A stretch of DNA of 64,000 nucleotides from NCBI GenBank assembly GCA_907165135.1, contig OU015568.1:5836501-5900500 (forward strand). Direction: 5' to 3'. A program made the position numbers and the translations under genes. Below, piece after piece: positions 57,132 to 64,000 of this stretch. The notes beneath the pieces are model-generated. The model was given only the letters and a program-made list of their open reading frames with translations, was not told where the DNA came from and ran no database searches. The stretch comes from Oikopleura dioica (Eukaryota; Chordata; Appendicularia; Copelata; Oikopleuridae). Each line of letters starts with the position of its first letter. Within the stretch, counting starts at the first letter, position 1.

Positions 57132-57438
57132 AAAAGGGGGGTTTCAATAGGTCTCTCCCTTGCAGAAGAAAGTTAACCGGCAAGAAAGCGCTCTAGTGAT
57201 TCTGAAATAACGACTGTATTTTTATCAAAAAAAAAAATAAACGAAGACAAAGTAACCAAATAGTCGTTAAGTCCTGCGCTGCGTCCTGCAACCAGTACGT
57301 ATGTTTGGAAAACGTGAGTCAGAGTGTAAAAGATAAATAATGAGATTTTTGAAAAACGAGTCCGCAAAGCGGCTTGACAAGATGTTAAACAAAAATTACA
57401 AAGATAATTTCGCAACGCGGCTTTTCATCATTGATCTT

Positions 57439-57485
57439 TCAGACCCTGAATCAGGTTTTCCAGACAGGCTGCCGAGCCAAGCCCG
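57439..57485. repeat. Half M1 MITE end
   Basis: CAGACCCTGAATCAGG followed by AGGCTGCCGAGCC; a similar half lies at 52915-52960 in the other duplication unit. Confidence 0.5.
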
Positions 57486-57615
57486 TACGAAAAAATAGAA
57501 ATCTTCTTCTATCGCCGATAGACTATCCGTATTTCCCCCCGTCTACAAATTTCCAAAAATCAAAAATCGGCTTTTCATAGTATATTATCGGCATATCACA
57601 TATTATCGGCGATTC

Positions 57616-57745
57616 CTGACATTTGAAGGAAGCCGGCTTGTGGAACAACACGATCTTCATCTTCTCCACTGATAATGGCGGACAAGTCTATGTCGGCGGC
57701 AACAATCTCCGAGGCAACAGGGGCGGCTACTGGGGCGCTCCTAAA
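57616..57745 (+). pseudogene. Arylsulfatase paralogue fragment
   Basis: Reads [20 protein letters not shown] followed by [10 protein letters not shown], matching the exon at 46750-46640 of the split sulfatase but with differences. Isolated, no neighbouring exons: a remnant of a second sulfatase. Confidence 0.8.
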
Positions 57746-57940
57746 AAGCTTCCTTTCTTTACGGTCGGATAAACTTCTTGAGCCCAGCGCCTGGGGCCAA
57801 TCAGAACGCTCGGAGATTCGCCATCTTTTCTCGCTGATTTTCAATCTCCCGTTTATACTATTTTTCGCACTTTTCCGCGTAAAACAAACAGTTCAAGAGT
57901 CTTCAAGAGCATCAACATGTAGAGAAGAAAACAGTCAAAA

Positions 57941-58188
57941 ATGAGGATTTCCTATTTTTTCTCGCTCTTAGGATTCGTTTTTGGAGAGAAATTGAAATAT
58001 GAAGAAACAGAGTCTGACAGACCAAATATCGTTTTTGCGATAATTGACGATTACGGATACAACGACATTGGATACCACCAGGTACATTGACACTTTGAAG
58101 CTGTGGAAAGATCTGTTCTTTGAAATAGGACATCATCAAGACGCCGAACATCGATGCCATTTCCGCCTCCGGAGTGCGCCTTGAAAAC
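57941..58188 (+). CDS. Arylsulfatase B-like gene, exons 1-2
   Basis: Exon 1 (57941-58081) starts MRISYFFSLLGFVFGEK, a signal peptide, and contains RPNIVFAIIDDYGYNDIGYH with the two metal-binding Asp residues. The intron 58082-58128 is 47 bases, GT-AG. Exon 2 (58129-58188) reads DIIKTPNIDAISASGVRLEN and stops being sulfatase exactly at the border of element E copy 2. The next residues of the family (YYVQPICTPSR) are found at 47370 on the minus strand. This is the 5' part of the same gene as 45905-47376. Confidence 0.9.
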
Positions 58189-58953
58189 GGTAGTATGGAA
58201 AAAAGTTTCGGTAAAATTGCCGAAATATGGTGAGCTTATTTTCTGATTAATATTTCGGTAACAGCCGAAACTTTTTTCACTTTTTTCCACTTTTTTCACA
58301 AAAATGTTTCGGCAGGCTACCGAAATCTTTTTCACTTTAAGGTTCGTTTCTAGCAAAAACATTTCGGCAAAAAAAGCGCCGGAGATGATAGAAATCAAGG
58401 AATCTAAGTTCCCCTGACCACGGGGCTTCGCCCCTTAGGTCCTAAGATGCCGGGGTCTAGTCTAGGGTTACTTAGGGTTACCTTCAGTAACCCTAACTAA
58501 CCCTAGCCTATCCCCCTCGGGTAATTTGTTCCGTCATTTTTGAAGGTGCCCCCTAACCCTAACCTTTATTGAAGCAAATACTTCGATTTCAATTTTTAAT
58601 CATCGGCTTCCTTCATTTTTGCGTAATAAAGAATGAAGCCAAAGAAATGATCTTCTGGATATGAGAACAGACAATAACTCGAGATTTTTAAGGTAAAAAA
58701 ATGACAAGGCACACTCATTGAATGCACATACCAGCGCAAATCAGGATGATAATGGAAAAACCTGCCGAAACTTTATTGCTCAAAAGACATCAAATTCTGA
58801 TTTTTGTTTCGGCTCGTACCGAAATATTTTTGCTAAAAACGAGTCTTATTTGTATAATTCTTTCGGCTGCCTACCGAAATATTTATCACATTTGACCCCT
58901 TGAAAGTGATTTATATTTCGGTCGCTTTTACCGAAACATTTTTCCATACTACG
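58189..58953 (+). mobile_element. hAT-like non-autonomous element E, copy 2 (765 bp)
   Basis: Starts GGTAGTATGGAAAAA and ends TTTTTCCATACTACG. Flanks TTGAAAAC (58181-58188) and TTTATTTC (58954-58961). Inverted relative to copy 1. A piece of related sequence (GGGGTCTAGTCTAGGGTTAC) is also seen at about 62998-63030. Confidence 0.9.
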
Positions 58954-58998
58954 TTTATTTCAATTCAAATGTACAACTTAAAAAAAGCATCTCTCATT

Positions 58999-59200
58999 CT
59001 AACAAAGCCCAAGCGGCTTGATGGATCCATCGATGCAGCACATTTTCGTTTCTGAATTGAAAAACTCTCGCTTACCCGCCTCGCCGCAGCACTCCAAAGT
59101 CACTGTATTGCTGTTTCCGGAGCCATTCGAGCCAGAAGAATCACGTGAGGTGTAGCAGTTTTGTTGACGCTCAAATCCGTTGAAAATTAATGAAATTTCA
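58999..59200 (-). CDS. Terminal exon of a cysteine-rich (galaxin-like) protein
   Basis: Reads NGFERQQNCYTSRDSSG, then LECCGEAGKREFFNSETKMC, with the next Cys and a final GLC. The ECCG..FN..MCC spacing matches the C-terminal exon of the PLA2-like gene at 44051-44172, so it is probably the last exon of a paralogue. No PLA2 exons were found upstream before 59274, so it may be a remnant. Confidence 0.55.
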
Positions 59201-59273
59201 TTCTGAACAATAAAATAAATTTTAAAATAAATACCGCTCTGCGGCTTCATCTCTAGAAAATAAATCTTTAACA

Positions 59274-59456
59274 ATGACTACCTCCAACAACGATATTTTA
59301 GTGAGCAGTCAAGATGAAACAGTAGTGGAAAGCACAGTCGTCAGAACACCTGTTCGATCGCGTCACAAATCTGAATGCGATGCATCAAAAAAGATGCCAG
59401 CTCCACCACATCGAGAACGACGGAGAACATCCTCTGATAGCGGCGCACTTCTTTAG
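59274..59456 (+). CDS. Small basic Ser-rich protein, unrecognised
   Basis: A 60-codon frame starting MTTSNNDILVSSQDE and ending RRRTSSDSGALL. The composition (RSRHKSECDASKKM, PPHRERRR) looks like a natural phosphorylatable tail rather than a random frame. It could also be a terminal exon. No domain. Confidence 0.4.
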   Translation: MTTSNNDILVSSQDETVVESTVVRTPVRSRHKSECDASKKMPAPPHRERRRTSSDSGALL

Positions 59457-59647
59457 TATTTATTCCCGACAACTGTAAAAACTGTAACGATGCTATTTAT
59501 TAGTAAAGATTTGTAAAGAGATACTTGAATTGCTGGATACTTGCAGATGAAAACAAGGAAGACTAAGGATTGCGGTTGAACTGTGGTGTTTATTGCAGCG
59601 CATGAAGAAATGTCGAAAAATAAATAAAAGTGCCTAAGACCTCAGTG

Positions 59648-61155
59648 TCATGTCATTGCTCTAAGCGAAAGCTCGTTATTCTTGTAAAGCAGGGTTAGCT
59701 CTTGGAAGAAAAGGCTTTCATCAGGCATTCCTTGCTTGTGCAAACTCACCGATCCGCCATCTGGAAGCACCATCCCAGAGATCTTAGAGATGCCTGCTTT
59801 AACACGTAGGATGCCCGTGTAGAGCATATCCTCGATGCGGAACTCTCTGTAATCCGTTTCCTTTGCCGCTTCGTATATTTTTCTTGCTGCTGATGCTGTG
59901 AGAGCGGTGGCTTGCCCGTTACTATAGGTGGGAATAAAGTACTTTGGAGGATAGAGGTCAATCCAGGTATAGTACTTTCCGAAGTACATTGCTGGCGCTT
60001 CAGGGATGCATTCTCCTTTAAATATTTGTCGCGTCATTGTTTTTCAAATGAAGGCCCACCTTTTAAACACTTTATTTCGGGCACGGACGGATCCAACTTT
60101 TCTAATTGACCCTTCAGCTCGTCGAGCTTTATGAAAATATCGTCGTCGTGGAAGATCGCATATTTTTCTTCTTACAGTGATCAGTGAAAAACTGATAACC
60201 AGCAAATGTTTTCATTGGCAAGTTTTCATAATTGTCCTCATAATCATATAACACTATGTCGTTGTGTTTTTCGCTCTCGGCTTTGATTTCGTCAGTTAGC
60301 CATTCTTTCTCTTGTTATAGCTCACCAGATATTGTCATAAATCGAATTATTATGTATTCTATGGAGAGTTGCAAATTTGGCTTTATTTTCGCTGAGCTGA
60401 GCTGAGTGAGAAATTCTCTGAGCTGAGCTGAGCTGAGCTGGCCTATTTGAAATAGGCTATTTCGGAGCTCACTGAGCTGAGCTGGCCATTTTCAGAGGTC
60501 ATTGAGCTGAGCTGAGCTGAGCAGACCTTTTTTTAAGGTAGTTGAGCTGAGCTGAGCAGACCCTAATTAGAGCTGAACTGAGCTGAGTGAGCTATTTTTC
60601 ACTGTTTTTTTGTAGTGAAATTGTGTTTAAATCATTTAGCTGAGCTGAGCTGAGCTGAGTGATTATTGTCTGAGCTGAGCTGAGCTGAGCAGATAAATTC
60701 ATTTTCTAAAATCAGTGAGCTGAGCTGAGCTGAGCGACTCAGCCAGCTCAGCTCACTTAGCTCAGCAAATCTGCAACTCTGATTCTATGTAGGTAAGTAT
60801 CCGTAGCCTTTCCTTTTGACGATGGACTTCCAAGAAGAAAGAACAGATGGAAGGAATCCTGGTATTGCTTCTTTAAAATTTCCATGTAATATTTGCGGAT
60901 CTCATCTCGCCGAAAAGAGCCCTTCCGGCTCGATTTAATGAAACTCACGAAACCATCTCCGCTGCAAGACGGAGGTTTTATAAATTTGACTTGTTTTTGT
61001 TGCGATAGAATTTGCGTTCCACGAAGATATTTTGGCAGATTTCGTTTCGTTGGATGCGCAGTGAAAACTGAATTAGTAATGACATCTATTTGAAAAGCAA
61101 AAGAAAAGCGTTTACGTTGATATGCTTTGGATATTTTCAGCAAAGATAAGTTCAT
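59648..61155 (-). CDS. GT31-type (beta-1,3-galactosyltransferase-like) glycosyltransferase, possibly frameshifted
   Basis: Minus-strand exons: about 61155-60802, 60308-60060, 60015-59648. Family landmarks: SRKGSFRRDEIRKYY (the RRxxIRxTW-like block), HLFFLLGSP, FHDDDIFIKL (the DxD metal site), PKYFIPTYSNGQA and FRIEDMLYTGIL (the EDVYVG-like block). Intron 2 (60059-60016) is GT-AG, 44 bases. Intron 1 joins in frame only as GA-AG and contains the AGCTGAG MITE. One A appears to be missing in an A-run near 60165, which breaks the frame before the DxD motif. The family adds hexose or N-acetylhexosamine in the Golgi. The start and membrane anchor were not found. Confidence 0.7.
60364..60781. mobile_element. 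AGCTGAG-cored MITE, copy 2 (418 bp)
   Basis: Same ends as copy 1 (AGAGTTGCAAATTTGGCT) and same TGAGC-repeat interior. The 8-mer ATTCTATG lies exactly on both sides (60356-60363 and 60782-60789). Confidence 0.9.
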
Positions 61156-62345
61156 CTTTTGGTGAAGCGAATTTCGAATGAGTGTGAATCTGATCCCAAG
61201 AAACCACTTAATGGGTTCTCAAAGATCGAAGATAGCTGCGAATATTCTTGAGGTATTTTCATCATCGTAAAAGGATGAGTTTTTCCTCGCATGTAAATCT
61301 TTTTTCCAGTTTCAGGAGTGAACATCATTGCGTCAGCGACGCAAGATTCGCCATTTGATCCAACACCACACAAAAGCGTTCCTTTGTTCGGTAACGAAAA
61401 CTCTTAAAGATCTTGATCTGAGTACTGAGTCAGTACTACTGACTGGAAACTTTTGGAATGAGGAGGTATATCTTAAGGACCCCCGTCAACACTTTTAGAA
61501 AAAATATTTTCGGAATTTCAAAATTTTGACCCCGGAAATGGATTCTACGGGTCAAAAACGATTTTGAGGCTTCATTTTTGGGGGTCTATCTCGACTCCTT
61601 CGCCCTCAAAATCGCATTTGAAAATCGGACTTTTTGACGAAAAATGACGAAAAAGTCCCAATTTTGCTAAAATTTTAGATTTGTTTTTAAATTTTCGATT
61701 TTTTAGGAAAATTGTTGCCGGGGGTCCTTAAGTTCCTTAATGTTCTACCGCTTTCCTGGAGGGCTAGTGGAAAGAGTTTCTATTCCATCTTGAATCGTTG
61801 TTATGTCAATGATGTTGAGCCTGTTCGCGATCCAGACAATAGCACTGTACTCCGACCATTTTCCCTGGTAGGGATTTCGAAGAGGAGCTACTGGCATGTG
61901 AGAATTACGAAAATCCCCGAAAACTTTCTCGCTTGGGTCAAGAAAGTTGCCATAGAACTGAACGTCGACTTTTAATGATGGATAAAGCTTCATTGCGAGA
62001 CGCGCCATTTGACGGTGCATCATGCGGATATCCGACGACACCTCTTGAAGCGTTGAATCATTTGAGCTCGGTGTGTTCACCAACACTAACACACTTTTTC
62101 AACGGCTATTCCCATAATTTCGTTTTTATGGAAAATATACAAAACAAGTGTCAAATGGATAAAGCCGAGTGCCTGTGTTTTATCGGAATATCCTGGAGTG
62201 GAACTTCCGCGTCTTCTATCGAGTCGAAGATAGATTGAAGAGCAATGAGGCCTCCGTCTTCTCTGCCATTTTCCCAGAAGTCTTCGTTCTCATCCTTTGA
62301 ATCCTCTTTGCTTTCTGAGTCTTCTTTTGTTAAGGTTAAAGACAA
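61152..62345 (-). CDS. Unrecognised gene, at least three exons
   Basis: Exon about 62345-62150 is acidic (SKEDSKDENEDFWENG) then IALQSIFDSIEDAEVPLQDI. Exon about 62085-61749 reads DIRMMHRQMARLAMKLYPSL and SEYSAIVWIANRLNIID. Exon about 61403-61152 reads LLCGVGSNGESCVADAMMF and ends EIRFTKR. The intron between the last two contains a TTAA-flanked MITE. The first junction fits best as GA-AG but is not certain. I do not recognise the family. The real start may be upstream. Confidence 0.5.
61477..61727. mobile_element. TTAA-flanked MITE (251 bp)
   Basis: Ends GGACCCCCG and CGGGGGTCC, flanked on each side by TTAA (61473-61476, 61728-61731). TTAA duplication is the hallmark of piggyBac-type insertion. 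Confidence 0.75.
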
Positions 62346-63309
62346 GCTGGGACTACGAAGACAGACTCGACAGACTGTAAATATTATATTTTTGAAACGA
62401 AAGCAATTATAAAATATATTAAAATATCTGTAAAGACTTCTTTAACCACACTGAAAGCGCACTTGATGAAGAGTCATCATCGTTCGCTGTCATCTGAGAA
62501 TATTCATCTTTATTCCTTTCTGTAAATTCGCTTCTTGAATACTGGAGAATATTCAGCAAAGTCAGACATATACAGAGCAGTGTCAATCTAAATACAATTC
62601 AAGGCTCGCTTTGACAAAATGCTCAAAATTCTTACTTGTCACCCTTTAAAAGCATATTTAAAAGAGATGTCCCTTTCCGGGAGATTTTTGCATGACGCTC
62701 CAATTCTAAGGAGTTTGTGTATTCTCCCTAAGTGAATTTCTCTACTTCTCTGGGAACTTCAGATCACCGATGAATGGTGGGTTTTTTCCTCTCATAAAAA
62801 CCGATAATTATTTTCTTTGTCTTCCCTTCGATCGGGAAGAGTTGTTCACTTTCGAAAAACTACAGCTGAAAAAATTGCGTCACATCTTGGAGGCGCCATT
62901 TCGATTCATCCCCGGGCAAGGAACGATGAGAAAGCGCGTGGGCACCCAACCGCCGGTACTACAATTGTACAATTTCTGCCCCTCGGTCCGAAGATGTTGG
63001 GGGTCTAGTCTAGGGTTACTTAGGGTTACATAGAAGTCTTAAATGAGGAAGCATATTACAACACTTTATTTCGCAGAAACAATCAACAAAAATAAATATT
63101 AAGCAGATACAGGTACTTAGTACAGGTTTTTAATAAACTGTTTCATTACAGATATAATCAGTATCCGTTTTTAAAAACCGGTTTTTTATTTTTCTCAAAT
63201 TCTGCCTCGATATTTTTGCGTGGATGTTGGCGGCCTAGGCATCCCTTTTCGCGATGCGTTTATGTACCTGAAAAATTTAATCGGTTTTTTTTATTTGCCA
63301 TCGAAAAAA
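62346..63309. other. Spacer with a fragment related to element E
   Basis: 62995-63035 carries GGGGTCTAGTCTAGGGTTAC, matching the centre of element E. Nothing else recognised. Confidence 0.45.
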
Positions 63310-63860
63310 TTACTTTAGGACTTCTTCGGTCGAGTAGCCAAAAAGCACAAAGTCCAAATAATAATGTCTGTAAATCTCAATAGCTGTCTCTCTCGGGACA
63401 TTTTGCCAGTGAAGTTCATCTGGTGGCCTTTCTGTAGTTTCTGTATCTCTTCGATTCTTGACTTTTTCGTGTGTTCTTTCATCCCAAGTGTATTGCCCAC
63501 CGATATGAACTTTTCCATCGAGACCGATTTCCTTCAGCAAGGATGGAATTTCCTCTTCGCTGTTTTCCAAATGCGTTATATAATTAAAATCCATTGCACA
63601 AGCAGAACAAAGGGAGAAAATAGACCTCCAGTGAATATTGTGCCCAGCTTGGCCTCGATTTGCCGCGATGAATTCGATAAACGATTCGAAAGATTGGCTC
63701 ATTCCTTCTGGGATGCTGCCGAAATAGGGTTGAAAAGGCTCAATCGCGCCGTAATATCTTTCAAAATGGTTCATCCATTTGGGTGTAGCTCGCATTTTGT
63801 CGTGGTATGCTGAGTAGACTCGGGCGAATGGGTTTCTTTGAGCGATTTCTTCCATGATGA
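63310..63860 (-). CDS. Carbohydrate sulfotransferase (Sulfotransfer_2 type), 3' part
   Basis: Reads EIAQRNPFARVYSAYHDKMR, the 3'-phosphate-binding block with Arg and Ser; then HNIHWRSIFSLCSACAMDFN, YITHLENSEEEIP and at the end YRHYYLDFVLFGYS. These are the order and spacing of chondroitin/dermatan 4-O-sulfotransferases (CHST11-14 group), Golgi enzymes that transfer sulfate from PAPS. The 5'-phosphosulfate loop and membrane anchor should lie upstream, mostly outside the window. The acceptor is placed near 63852 by eye. The stop is at 63310. Confidence 0.8.
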
Positions 63861-64000
63861 GGCAAATTTGTCGAAAAATGGAGAAGAGATGAATTACCAT
63901 AAGACTTTTTGGCTAAAAAATTTTTCGAGGTATCACTATATTCTGAAAGCCCACATCAGAATAAGTGGATTCCCAAAGTTCTAGCGCCTAATGACGTAAT

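Larger units (their letters stand above)
48690..57450. repeat. Tandem segmental duplication, two units of about 4.3 kb
   Basis: Unit 1 is about 48690-52930, unit 2 about 53250-57450. Both contain ENaC (+), kinase-peptidase-like gene (-) and the same 3' spacer (AAGTCCTGCGCTGCGTCC). Both genes of unit 1 are broken, while unit 2 is nearly complete. Confidence 0.9.
48150..58188. other. Inverted 10 kb segment between the two element E copies
   Basis: Everything between the element copies is in reversed orientation relative to the arrangement implied by the exchanged target duplications and by the split sulfatase. It contains the ENaC and kinase-peptidase duplicates and, at its right end, the sulfatase 5' exons. 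Confidence 0.85.

Overview
This looks like animal nuclear DNA from a compact genome, most likely a larvacean tunicate close to Oikopleura. The grounds are: nearly every intron that can be placed is 39-70 bases long; several use a GA-AG pair instead of GT-AG, and GA-AG introns are a known feature of Oikopleura; a Ty3/gypsy LTR element (the class that includes the Oikopleura Tor elements) is present; and short DNA-transposon derivatives are abundant. The species call is an inference at about 0.6. No rRNA, tRNA or CRISPR was seen.

Layout. 0.1-1.0 kb: the 3' end of a mucin-like gene (+). 1.2-4.0 kb: an MEA1-like gene (-) and a fully resolved five-exon C2H2 zinc-finger gene (-). 6.4-15.7 kb: an alpha/beta hydrolase (-) and two copies of a kinase/coiled-coil/RING gene (A and B, +). 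15.74-27.09 kb: an 11.3 kb LTR retrotransposon with apparently identical LTRs. It carries gag, pol, an unknown sense ORF, and a ten-exon gene on the opposite strand. 27.9-36.4 kb: gene C, the kinase-less coiled-coil/RING paralogue; its last intron holds a 5.75 kb hAT-like foldback element with a 60-bp minisatellite. 36.4-42.4 kb: mostly repeats, with one small gene. 42.5-44.2 kb: a complete secreted PLA2-like gene lacking the catalytic His-Asp pair. 45.9-58.2 kb: an arylsulfatase gene split in two by an inversion. The inverted segment contains a tandem duplication of a DEG/ENaC channel gene plus a kinase-peptidase-like gene. 59-64 kb: a cysteine-rich terminal exon, a GT31 glycosyltransferase, an unrecognised gene and the 3' part of a carbohydrate sulfotransferase, all on the minus strand.

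The two strongest observations are structural. First, the LTR element carries a 1,035-codon antisense gene whose nine introns all keep phase. Introns on that strand would not be removed from the sense genomic RNA, so they can survive retrotransposition. Second, two 765-bp hAT-like elements in opposite orientation flank the inverted segment and their 8-bp target duplications are exchanged between copies. That is the footprint of recombination between them, which separated exons 1-2 of the sulfatase from the remaining exons. The repeat families show how the locus evolved: duplication of small gene units, then insertion of short elements into introns and sometimes exons.
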